Below, piece after piece: positions 1-6,987 of a stretch of 23,104 nucleotides of DNA. The number at the start of each line of letters is the position of its first letter. The stretch's first letter is position 1. The DNA comes from a virus. The stretch lies in the IMG/VR virus record IMGVR_UViG_3300018080_000610, positions 1-23,104 of that record; one strand, 5' to 3'. Below the pieces are notes generated by a model. The model saw only the letters and a list, made by a program, of their open reading frames with translations, had not been told where the DNA came from and did no database searches. The position numbers and the translations under genes are program-made.

Positions 1-12
1 AAGGAATGAAAA

Positions 13-2016
13 ATGACGCCTAAACGTTTTTCTTTTCCTGTTCAACTCACTAAGTCTTATAAAGATAGTGACGGACAGATGCATGTTATAGGTATTGCTT
101 CTAATACACGTCTAGATTTTTATTCTGAGAGGTTTAGTCACAAGGCTCTCAATAAAATGGTTAGATTTTGCAAGGGCACCGAATCTGCTTTTATTAGCGA
201 AATAGGTGTTACGTGTGGACCAGTAGTTCTGTTGCCTACTCATCATAGCACATTTGATATCGGCGTAGCAGTTGATGCATGGACTAGAGCTGCCGATAGT
301 GGCAAACAATATGAATTATATATAGATTTTGTGTTGCACGAAGATTATGCCGAGGCTAGATCTTTGTATAGAGAAGTGTCGAGTGGTAATCCTGAGAAAC
401 AATTATCAGTAGGCGGATGGATCAATCCTTATAATAAAAACGCATATTATTGGGAAGATGATTCGGGCTCGGATAGATCTATCAGAGTTATTGACGATCT
501 GTTGCTTGATCATGTGGCTGTAACCAGACCTTCATTCGCTGCTAATGAGGGCACTAGCTTTGTTGGTGCCGTGGTTAGATCTATGATAGAAGAAAATCAA
601 GATGCCGATGTTTGGCTTGATGCCGTGCATGTGCAAAAAGGCGATATAACAGACGAAGACCTTGATGTCACTAATAAAGAAATAGATAAAATCATAGAAG
701 ATACCTTATCTATTGCTAAGGCAGTAGTTACTTACAGAAACTATCCTCTTGCTGATATCGGTACATCATGGAGTTTTTCGGCTTCTGACGGTAATGCCGT
801 TATCAATAAAGGTGGCTGGGCGCTATATAAAGCGGTTCATACTTGGTTCGAATCTGGTGCTGATTCAGAAAAGAAATCTACCTATAAGCTTCCTCATCAC
901 AAAATAATCGACGGAGAAGTTCGCACTGTTTGGCGTGGAGTTGCGGCAGCGATGGTTGCACTTATGGGCGGACGACGCAAGCTTCAAGTTCCCGAAAATG
1001 ACAGAAAAGGAATTTACAACCATTTATCTCGTCATTATCGCCAATTTGATAAAGAACCGCCAGAATTTAAAGATACGTATTCTGAAAGTGATCTTGTTGA
1101 ATACCATAAAAACAAATGCGACGACGATATGTTGTGGCTCACTGATGACATAATTGATGAAATGCATGGAATTATCAAGGAGGATAAAAGTATGTCTGAA
1201 CCTGTCGATAACGAAGAAATGAACACCAATGAAGATGTTGGTGCAAATGTAGAAACAGAAAGTAATCAAGATAATAAAGTAGAAACAAAAAGTGTAGAAG
1301 TTAACAATGAACAGGGCACTGAAGAGACACAAGAAGATCATGGCAATGAACAATCTGAAACATCAATAAAGTCGGCAATTTCTAGTACTCTAAAGAAATG
1401 GTTTAGTAAAAAGGAGAATGAACTTCAAGAAAAGCTGGACAAGATTTCGGTTAGTGCAGCTGAATTGAAGAAATGTCTTGGAGACGACGAAATGTCTGAC
1501 GCGGTATCGGCTATTCTCAAGGAACATGGACTAACGTTAAACAAGAATGAAGAGACCGAAGCACGTGATAGCTGTCAAGAAAATAAAAATAATCAGGTGA
1601 CGGTAAATGAGCCGAATGCAGATGACTCTAAACCAGAGCCAGTTATTAACAGTGTATCACCAGAAGAACTTGAGCATCTAAAAGCTATTGTAGTTGCTCT
1701 CGAAAGTAAGATTAATCTTATGGAAAGTAATTCACAGAAAAATATTGAAAATTCACTAAAAGAACTTATTCCTGCGCTCGTTGAAGAAGTAGGCAAGTGC
1801 ATTCAGGAAGAAGTTAGAAAGGTTGATGATAAAATTAACGAAACCGTTGAAAATCTTAATAAAACCGCCGAAGATGTTTCGGCATTAAAATCACTGTCTG
1901 GTATCAGTCAGGTTTCACCTAACAATGGAACGCTGGTGCCTTCAGATAAAAGTGTATTTGCAGGTTTAATTAGTGGTCCTGTTCTGAACGGGACAATAAC
2001 CCGAAAAGATAGTTAA
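13..2016 (+). CDS. Prohead maturation protease fused to scaffold protein
   Basis: This 667-aa protein probably matures the procapsid and also supplies its scaffold. Residues 1-190 resemble the HK97-type (U35) prohead protease: His77/His78 lies in a 'THHSTFDIG' stretch, the likely Ser132 nucleophile in 'LSVGGW', and Asp166 in 'LLDHVAVTRPSF' fits the acidic third residue. Residues 240-355 form a separate domain ('YPLAD', 'YKLPHH', 'WRGVAAAM', 'YNHLSRHY', 'DKEPPEF') that I recall from other phage prohead protease proteins. Residues 395-460 are acidic and low in complexity, and 460-640 are Lys/Glu-rich and predicted helical, as in scaffolds. The ATG at 13 follows AAGGA at 1-5. An in-frame internal start at 1192 has an even better ribosome site, so two products are likely. 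The gene lies directly upstream of the capsid gene, as expected. The catalytic assignment is from motif reading only. Confidence 0.88.
   Translation: MTPKRFSFPVQLTKSYKDSDGQMHVIGIASNTRLDFYSERFSHKALNKMVRFCKGTESAFISEIGVTCGPVVLLPTHHSTFDIGVAVDAWTRAADSGKQYELYIDFVLHEDYAEARSLYREVSSGNPEKQLSVGGWINPYNKNAYYWEDDSGSDRSIRVIDDLLLDHVAVTRPSFAANEGTSFVGAVVRSMIEENQDADVWLDAVHVQKGDITDEDLDVTNKEIDKIIEDTLSIAKAVVTYRNYPLADIGTSWSFSASDGNAVINKGGWALYKAVHTWFESGADSEKKSTYKLPHHKIIDGEVRTVWRGVAAAMVALMGGRRKLQVPENDRKGIYNHLSRHYRQFDKEPPEFKDTYSESDLVEYHKNKCDDDMLWLTDDIIDEMHGIIKEDKSMSEPVDNEEMNTNEDVGANVETESNQDNKVETKSVEVNNEQGTEETQEDHGNEQSETSIKSAISSTLKKWFSKKENELQEKLDKISVSAAELKKCLGDDEMSDAVSAILKEHGLTLNKNEETEARDSCQENKNNQVTVNEPNADDSKPEPVINSVSPEELEHLKAIVVALESKINLMESNSQKNIENSLKELIPALVEEVGKCIQEEVRKVDDKINETVENLNKTAEDVSALKSLSGISQVSPNNGTLVPSDKSVFAGLISGPVLNGTITRKDS
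1177..1183 (+). promoter_or_regulatory. Internal ribosome binding site for nested scaffold
   Basis: AAGGAGG sits 8 nt before an in-frame ATG at 1192, inside the protease-scaffold gene. It falls exactly at the junction between the domains and the low-complexity acidic linker, where a separate scaffold would be expected to begin. Confidence 0.72.
1192..2016 (+). CDS. Nested in-frame scaffold protein (internal start)
   Basis: The ATG at 1192 is in frame with the protease gene (codon 394) and preceded by AAGGAGG at 1177-1183 with an 8-nt spacer, one of the strongest ribosome sites in the window. The 274-aa product starts 'MSEPVDNEEMN' and contains the acidic linker and helical, Glu/Lys-rich scaffold region but no protease. 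In lambda, scaffold Nu3 is made in the same way from an internal start in protease gene C, so this layout is established for phages. The scaffold would be made in excess over the protease-scaffold fusion and co-assemble with it through the shared C-terminus. The start site is seen in the sequence; production of a separate protein is inferred. Confidence 0.72.
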   Translation: MSEPVDNEEMNTNEDVGANVETESNQDNKVETKSVEVNNEQGTEETQEDHGNEQSETSIKSAISSTLKKWFSKKENELQEKLDKISVSAAELKKCLGDDEMSDAVSAILKEHGLTLNKNEETEARDSCQENKNNQVTVNEPNADDSKPEPVINSVSPEELEHLKAIVVALESKINLMESNSQKNIENSLKELIPALVEEVGKCIQEEVRKVDDKINETVENLNKTAEDVSALKSLSGISQVSPNNGTLVPSDKSVFAGLISGPVLNGTITRKDS

Positions 2017-2052
2017 TTAGACTTTAATTTATTATTTAAGGAGAAAATCGTA

Positions 2053-3435
2053 ATGTCAGGTAGACCTAAAGCTCCAGAAGAGATTCTGAGGACACTAACT
2101 GTTGGTGATTTGGCTAATGGCGGACAGTTGAATGCCAAGCAGCAAGCTAGATTCCTTCAGCTTGTAGATCAATATTCTGTAATGCTGTCTAAAGTTCGTC
2201 AACATCGTATGGAAAATCCGCGAGAAGATATCGATCGTATGCAGCTCGGAGAGCCTATTACTACTCAGGCTACTGAAAATGTATGGCCTGGTACTACCAA
2301 CAGACCGGTATTTGATCGTGTGCAATTGAATACATCCAAGTTACAATCAGCATGGAATATCACCACTGAAACATTCTGGTCCAATATTGAACAAGATAAT
2401 ATTGACGAATCTGTAATGCAGATGATGAGTAAACGTGCTGTTACAGATTTGGAATGGCTTGCCATTCAGGGTGACTCTACTCTTGGAACAGGCACACCTC
2501 TTAATAGGTTGCTAAGAACTTTTGATGGTTGGGATATCCAAACTAACTCGTCAAATATTGTTGAATGTAATGGTGCATCGATCCGCAAGGAAGTCTGGGC
2601 TGAACTGTATCGTTCGATGCCGGAAAGTTATTTGCAAGATCCAGACCTTAATTGGTTTGCGTCACGAACCATTATGGTTGACTGGCTTGATACATTAGCA
2701 GATAGAATGACGGCAAGCGGCGAAGATGCTTTGCGTGGGCTAGGTATTGCTCCATTTGGTATTCCTGTGATGTCTGGCCCTCCGGGTGAAATGGCCTCCG
2801 CCGGTGGACCTCGACTTGGCGTACCTCTTATTCCTTCTAACCAGCCGTTGACTGTTACTGAAGCTACGCCTGGTGCAACGGTAGGAACACGATTCGGTCC
2901 ATTCGAAATTACCACTGGTACTAACGATGCTATTACGCTTAACATAGATGCCGCTGGTAACATTGCCTTCGTATTGACCGCTGGTGTGTATATGACCACC
3001 GATTTGGTGGCAGCTATTAATACGGCTCTATTGGCTGGTGGTAGTGCCGCTTGCGCGAAGACCGACGGATTTAATAGGCTCGTCATTGAGTCTACGACAA
3101 CTGGTGCCGCCTCTAGTGTAGCAGTCGTTGCGGTAGCCAATAGTGCCTACGCTACTATCGGGTTGACGGCCGGTGTTTACACTGGTGCCGCAGCTGGTGG
3201 CGGTGGACAAGTAAATGAAGGCAGCTTTATTTGGCTCGCTAATCCTCAGAATTTTATTTGGGGTATTCTGGCAGCAAATGATCCTAACGGTAAAAATGGA
3301 ACCCGGATTTTCGTTCAGTTTAATCAGAAGTTCGATAGAATTGAAGTCGATATGTATAACGCTGTTTGCGCTTCCATTGAAAACACCGCTGCTATCGTTA
3401 AGGGTGTGCATGTAAGGCGTAAATCGCTTCTGTAA
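2053..3435 (+). CDS. Major capsid protein (HK97 fold) with inserted beta domain
   Basis: This 460-aa protein is the shell subunit. Position directly after protease-scaffold, length and sequence pattern fit an HK97-fold capsid protein. The N-terminal 60 residues ('LNAKQQARFLQLV', 'HRMENPREDIDRM') resemble an N-arm; residues 85-150 ('TSKLQSAWNITTETFWSNIE', 'LEWLAIQGDS') look like the spine-helix and P-domain part; and the C-terminal 388-460 ('GSFIWLANPQNFIWGIL' onward) closes the fold. Residues about 265-387 are Ala/Gly/Thr-rich, with a pattern ('LTAGVYMTTDLVAAINTAL', 'NRLVIES', 'ATIGL') like flagellin hook IN-type beta modules. This looks like an insertion that would protrude from the capsomer. 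The ATG follows AAGGAG at 2038-2043 with a 9-nt spacer. Proteolytic removal of an N-terminal delta region is possible but not visible. Confidence 0.9.
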   Translation: MSGRPKAPEEILRTLTVGDLANGGQLNAKQQARFLQLVDQYSVMLSKVRQHRMENPREDIDRMQLGEPITTQATENVWPGTTNRPVFDRVQLNTSKLQSAWNITTETFWSNIEQDNIDESVMQMMSKRAVTDLEWLAIQGDSTLGTGTPLNRLLRTFDGWDIQTNSSNIVECNGASIRKEVWAELYRSMPESYLQDPDLNWFASRTIMVDWLDTLADRMTASGEDALRGLGIAPFGIPVMSGPPGEMASAGGPRLGVPLIPSNQPLTVTEATPGATVGTRFGPFEITTGTNDAITLNIDAAGNIAFVLTAGVYMTTDLVAAINTALLAGGSAACAKTDGFNRLVIESTTTGAASSVAVVAVANSAYATIGLTAGVYTGAAAGGGGQVNEGSFIWLANPQNFIWGILAANDPNGKNGTRIFVQFNQKFDRIEVDMYNAVCASIENTAAIVKGVHVRRKSLL

Positions 3436-3449
3436 TAGGAGAGATTAAA

Positions 3450-3692
3450 TTGGACTCTGTTGCTAATGGTGTTCCAATTTGGGCATGGGCCGTCATGCTG
3501 GCCGTCGTGACCGGCATGTTCGGCCTTGTCGTTGCTTTATTTCAACGCCAATTCTCAGGGACAGATAAAATTCTTGAGGGATTGGCTAAAAAAATAGATG
3601 GACTAAAAGACGAAATACAGAAAACGCAATTACACATAGCTAATTACTATGTGAGCAAAGAAGATTGTCAAAGTAGACATAAGATAATGTAG
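3450..3692 (+). CDS. Small one-pass membrane protein with coiled coil
   Basis: This 80-aa protein begins with TTG after AGGAGAG at 3437-3443. Residues about 10-31 ('IWAWAVMLAVVTGMFGLVVAL') form one strong transmembrane helix, followed by a charged, heptad-like helix (residues 40-65) and a 'YYVSKEDCQSRHK' tail. There is no signal-peptidase site. It lies 14 nt after the capsid gene and 18 nt before a putative decoration gene, so it is probably expressed with them. Similar small membrane proteins are seen in phages, sometimes labelled holin-like or XhlA-like, but a single N-terminal segment in a head block is not enough to call a holin. The function is unknown. Confidence 0.7.
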   Translation: MDSVANGVPIWAWAVMLAVVTGMFGLVVALFQRQFSGTDKILEGLAKKIDGLKDEIQKTQLHIANYYVSKEDCQSRHKIM

Positions 3693-3710
3693 TTAAAGGA
3701 GAGATAGAAG

Positions 3711-4097
3711 ATGCAGAGTTATTACAGTACGATTACGCAGACAAGCAGCTCTTACACGCCTGTTGTCCCACAGATCACAGAAGGCGAGATCGAGAAGGAA
3801 CAAGCGCTACAGACTGCTATTGATGCGGCTTTTAAGGTACTTGAAGACAGAATTATTCCAGGACGTATTACAATTACTGATCCGGCCACTTCTGGTGCGG
3901 TGGCTTTTGCTTCGGCATTAGCCAGTACCAACTATTCGATTGCTGCTACAGCAAGAGAGATTACGGTTGGTGCTGCAAATCTAAGTGTTTATGTCACCGC
4001 AAAGGCTGTTACTGGATTTACACTGAATATTTCAGGTGCTATGGGCGGTGGCGCTCAGGTAGCGGTTGAGTATGTGGTTGTGGTTGATGCTTCGTAA
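3711..4097 (+). CDS. Putative capsid decoration or short fibre protein
   Basis: This 128-aa protein follows the capsid and small membrane genes. Residues 20-48 ('EGEIEKEQALQTAIDAAFKVLE') look helical and could trimerise. Residues 50-128 are a compact beta domain ('TSGAVAFASALASTNYSIAA' then 'VTGFTLNISG' and 'AVEYVVVVDAS'), a pattern like the small beta-sandwich or H-type-lectin-like domains found at the ends of phage fibres. A helix followed by a terminal beta-sandwich suits a short fibre or capsid decoration. The ATG follows AAGGAGAG at 3696-3703. The role is inferred from position and composition; no enzyme motif is visible. Confidence 0.6.
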   Translation: MQSYYSTITQTSSSYTPVVPQITEGEIEKEQALQTAIDAAFKVLEDRIIPGRITITDPATSGAVAFASALASTNYSIAATAREITVGAANLSVYVTAKAVTGFTLNISGAMGGGAQVAVEYVVVVDAS

Positions 4098-4151
4098 TTA
4101 TTGACTAAGTGATTACGAGCAATAAAAATTTAATGGAAGGGTAAAAATAAA

Positions 4152-5258
4152 ATGGCAGATCCTTTTCACGCTGATGGTATTGTATCAAGTGCGGCGGTAC
4201 TTGTCGAGGGATTGAATGTTCAGGCCGCTGTTGGTGGATATCGTCACACTTATTTCGTAGATCCTATTAATGGTAGCGACAGCAATAATGGGAGTTCATG
4301 GAGTCAAGCCTTTTTGTCGGCACAGGCAGCCGTAGATCAGTTTGAAAGCGATAAGCATGATGATTATGTTGGTTCAGCGCTGTCTCCTGCTGCCGAAATC
4401 TACGGCATGAATGGACTTATCATGCTTGGTGCTGGAGATCATATTCCGGCCGATGACACTTCGCCTATTATTGAACTTCATTCATGGTCGGCAGACGGCG
4501 CAACGGCTGGCGGTAATTGGGGTCTTACTATTATGGGCGTACCCGGCAATAATCGTGCAATCTTGATGGGCGGTGCCACTAATACGGCTAATCTAATCCA
4601 TATTGCCGGTGCCCGTGGCATTAGGATTCTAAACCTCTCGTTCCATCGTGCGCTACAGACCGCCACTACAGCAGATATTTTCCTTACTGATGGCGATGAG
4701 GTAGTTAATAAAACGGCTGCTGCCGCTAGTCATCATTCTCTGTATTGCGAAATTGCCGGTTGCGATTTCCTTGAGGATATGGCGGCGGATAGCGAGAGTT
4801 CACCAGCAGCTATTCATACCAAGTCTGGCAAACATCTGTTGATTCATCACAATCGTTTCGGAAACCGTTCTACTGCTCGTGGAATTATTTACCAAAATGA
4901 TAACGGGAACCCTGGTTGGATTCATATTAACGATAATTATTTCGCTCCCTGTGATCTCGGTGCCATTCAATATGTTGCTGCTGCGAGTGCCCAAGATGTT
5001 GAAATCTTTAATAATAGATTTCGACGCGATGGACGCACTATCGCCGGTGCTGCACTCACTATGGCTAATGCGATTGATATTCCGGCCGGTAAAGCTGTGG
5101 AGTATCAACCGCTTATTAACAACAACTTGTTCATGGGTTGGGCAGCTCTCGACAATGCCGGTGCTACCGATGCTATTTACGATGCTCAAGGTACTGCTGT
5201 GGTGGATGCCGGAACTGATTATATGGGCAACGATACCTATAATGCGTTGAGTAGTTAA
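4152..5258 (+). CDS. Right-handed beta-helix (pectate-lyase-like) virion protein
   Basis: This 368-aa protein has the typical opening of a parallel beta-helix protein, 'TYFVDPINGSDSNNGSSW' at about residues 33-50, followed by repeated coils rich in isolated Asn, Gly and Ile ('ILNLSFHRA', 'LLIHHNRFGNR', 'IHINDNYFAPCDLGAIQYV', 'VEIFNNRFRRDGR', 'LINNNLFMGW'). The fold is shared by polysaccharide lyases and phage tailspikes. I cannot see a definite lyase active site. It sits in the head block, between capsid and connector genes, rather than downstream of the baseplate, so a capsid-bound fibre is at least as likely as a tailspike. A 54-nt gap precedes it, with AAGG before the ATG. Two related-function candidates flank it. 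Confidence 0.72.
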   Translation: MADPFHADGIVSSAAVLVEGLNVQAAVGGYRHTYFVDPINGSDSNNGSSWSQAFLSAQAAVDQFESDKHDDYVGSALSPAAEIYGMNGLIMLGAGDHIPADDTSPIIELHSWSADGATAGGNWGLTIMGVPGNNRAILMGGATNTANLIHIAGARGIRILNLSFHRALQTATTADIFLTDGDEVVNKTAAAASHHSLYCEIAGCDFLEDMAADSESSPAAIHTKSGKHLLIHHNRFGNRSTARGIIYQNDNGNPGWIHINDNYFAPCDLGAIQYVAAASAQDVEIFNNRFRRDGRTIAGAALTMANAIDIPAGKAVEYQPLINNNLFMGWAALDNAGATDAIYDAQGTAVVDAGTDYMGNDTYNALSS

Positions 5259-5275
5259 TTGATCGGGTGTAATAT

Positions 5276-5989
5276 ATGAGCTTGGCTCCTATACCACAAT
5301 ATAGATTAGAATACGGAATTAATCTCGATTCCCCGCCTGCGTCGTTTATTATAGGCGGCGCAGGTTGGGGGGACGATTATTCCATCTGCGATCTTCGTTT
5401 GCAACAATTTGCAGAGTTTAATCAAGAAACAGATGCTGATTATACATTAGATGGATTAAATGTCGCCAGTAATGACGATCACTTGATGACATTCAACAAC
5501 TTTCCAGCTAATTTACTTGCGCAGAATTTTAGACCAAGTACCTATACTGAAGCGCGTGTAATCAGTACAAAAAAAGAACCATTTTATGTAGCTGTCGCTG
5601 GTGATTTACGGATTACATTATCGCCTCATCCTAGCATTGTGGCAGGAGTTACTTTTGATACACCTTTTATAGCTGGTTACTATAGCGCATCAGATGTAAG
5701 AAATGCTATTCATGCTGCTCTTACTGCCGCAGGATATCCTAGTAGGCTCTGTACATGGACTCGTGATGGTTATCTATATTTAAGATGGTTATTCGGGTCC
5801 AGCTATTACATTACTATAGAAGATTACGGAATCTTTGATTATTTCGGATTTACACCAGGGACTACATATGGCAGCAATACTATGTTTTACCGTTACGCGG
5901 AAGTAACTCCGTCTCGCGGAGTATATTCCGGTGATAAATTTTATATTCCATTAACAAATGTAGCTACCTGGAACTATAATGCCTTATAA
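5276..5989 (+). CDS. Unknown virion protein with capsid-insert-like beta domain
   Basis: I do not recognise this 237-aa protein as a named family. Residues about 105-205 follow the same pattern as the insertion in the major capsid protein: a beta stretch, 'FIAGYYSASDVRNAIHAALT' (compare 'LTAGVYMTTDLVAAINTAL' in the capsid), a 'DGYLYLRW' strand matching 'NRLVIES', a short Ser/Tyr strand, then 'FGFTPGTTYG' matching 'IGLTAGVYTG'. It is rich in Tyr and Phe. The ATG has only a weak ribosome site, 17 nt after the beta-helix gene, suggesting coupling to that gene. Together with its position this suggests a head-surface or fibre-associated protein. The domain match is by eye and needs profile or structure comparison. 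Confidence 0.6.
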   Translation: MSLAPIPQYRLEYGINLDSPPASFIIGGAGWGDDYSICDLRLQQFAEFNQETDADYTLDGLNVASNDDHLMTFNNFPANLLAQNFRPSTYTEARVISTKKEPFYVAVAGDLRITLSPHPSIVAGVTFDTPFIAGYYSASDVRNAIHAALTAAGYPSRLCTWTRDGYLYLRWLFGSSYYITIEDYGIFDYFGFTPGTTYGSNTMFYRYAEVTPSRGVYSGDKFYIPLTNVATWNYNAL

Positions 5990-6027
5990 CTGATTGATTT
6001 TAAATACTAAATTAGGAGACAAATTAA

Positions 6028-6249
6028 ATGCCTGAAGTTAAGAAAAATTGCGGACACGGCGGTGCCGGGATAGATAAGCTTGGTGATTATCTTCGCGCTA
6101 TTATTGCCGATATTGATGGTGTCACAAGCGCAGATATAGCGGCTCCAGCAGCTACCAATTTGGCAGAGGTAATTACTCTAGCCAATGAAATGAGATTGGC
6201 TCTCAAGGCAGTTGCGGCTTATACCAAAACTCTTACCGAGGAATCTTAA
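6028..6249 (+). CDS. Small hypothetical head-block protein
   Basis: This 73-aa protein has a good ribosome site (TTAGGAGA about 10 nt before the ATG). It starts with a short basic segment and 'CGHGGAG', then reads as two amphipathic helices ('LGDYLRAIIADIDGV' and 'ATNLAEVITLANEMRLALKAVAAYTKTL'). Similar short helical proteins are common between capsid and connector genes of tailed phages, but I cannot assign a function. No membrane segment or signal peptide is visible. Confidence 0.6.
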   Translation: MPEVKKNCGHGGAGIDKLGDYLRAIIADIDGVTSADIAAPAATNLAEVITLANEMRLALKAVAAYTKTLTEES

Positions 6250-6273
6250 TAACTATTAATTAAGGGAGAATTT

Positions 6274-6987
6274 ATGGCTACCGAAACAGCACAATTTGTA
6301 ATTGATAAACGCGGAATTTCATCGCTAACAATAGCTGGTCCATCAGGTAAAAAATATACATTTTCTGGCGACAAGAAAATCACGGTTAGTGATGAGGTAG
6401 ATATTAAATGGTTTAGATCTCATAAATCAGGATATAAAGTTGTCAAAGAAGTGGTTGACGGTAAAGTAGAATTGGATCAAGGTGCAGTGCCTATGTCTTA
6501 TAGGCAGATTAGTGTACCAGATAACCGTAGTACCATCACTAGTCGCTTACTTAATCTCAAGAAAACTAACAACTTACCTAAGATTCCAACTAATATAACG
6601 GTAAATGGTGAACCTGTGCCGCAAGATAAGGTCGGCCCTCAAATAGTTTCAAGCGAAGTGAAAGGATTGCCTATTAAAAATACTAGCGGTACATTAACAT
6701 CCGAATTACTTAATGAACAACAAGAGGCCGTAGCACTTCGTAAGGAAATGCTAAAGAATAAGTCTGTCGATACACAGCGAGAAGTTGATAACGAGACAGA
6801 AGAAAATGCAGATGAACAGGACGAATCTATTACTCAAGATGTAAAGTTCGATTCCAAAGCAGGTGGATATCGTTGTCCTAAGTGCGGAAAGCTCTGCAAT
6901 AGTAATAATGGATTAAATATACATATGCAGAGAATGCATAAGGATGATGAGGCGATAATAAACGAAGATAAAGATAGTGATAATTAA
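6274..6987 (+). CDS. Unknown protein with C-terminal C2H2 zinc finger
   Basis: This 237-aa protein has an N-terminal beta-type domain (residues 5-60, 'GPSGKKYTF', 'ITVSDEVDIKWFRSH', 'GYKVV') that resembles the start of the 98-aa protein at 9794. The middle is polar and probably disordered (residues 135-195, acidic at 166-190). At the C-terminus residues 201-222 form a full C2H2 zinc-finger pattern: Cys201-X2-Cys204-X12-His217-X4-His222, with hydrophobic Leu214 in the finger core position. The ATG follows AAGGGAGA at 6262-6269. The stop overlaps the next ATG (TAATG), so it is coupled to the adaptor gene. A neck or head protein that binds DNA or another protein through the finger is possible; the function is unknown. 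Confidence 0.68.
   Translation: MATETAQFVIDKRGISSLTIAGPSGKKYTFSGDKKITVSDEVDIKWFRSHKSGYKVVKEVVDGKVELDQGAVPMSYRQISVPDNRSTITSRLLNLKKTNNLPKIPTNITVNGEPVPQDKVGPQIVSSEVKGLPIKNTSGTLTSELLNEQQEAVALRKEMLKNKSVDTQREVDNETEENADEQDESITQDVKFDSKAGGYRCPKCGKLCNSNNGLNIHMQRMHKDDEAIINEDKDSDN

Noticed and set aside
1-12. End of an upstream gene (TGA at 7-9 or 14-16)
   Set aside because: Two frames give a stop within the first 16 bases, so the true end of the preceding gene cannot be decided from this window.
1024-1353. Antisense 109-aa hydrophobic ORF
   Set aside because: It is the complement of Lys/Glu-rich scaffold codons, which always give Phe/Leu/Ile-rich antisense reading; there is no independent support.
2628-3140. 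Antisense 170-aa ORF opposite the capsid insertion
   Set aside because: It mirrors the Ala/Gly/Thr-rich capsid coding strand, has no good ribosome site and overlaps a strongly supported gene on the other strand.
3450-3692. Holin call for the small membrane protein
   Set aside because: There is one membrane helix, no endolysin nearby and a position in the head block; the evidence does not support lysis function.
4101-4129. TTGACT with a possible -10 box 17 nt later, in the gap before the beta-helix gene
   Set aside because: The would-be -10 (AAAAAT) is poor and the gap is only 54 nt of AT-rich sequence; chance is likely.
5906-5922. 6-bp inverted repeat (ACTCCG / CGGAGT)
   Set aside because: It is too short, lies within coding sequence and has no terminator features.
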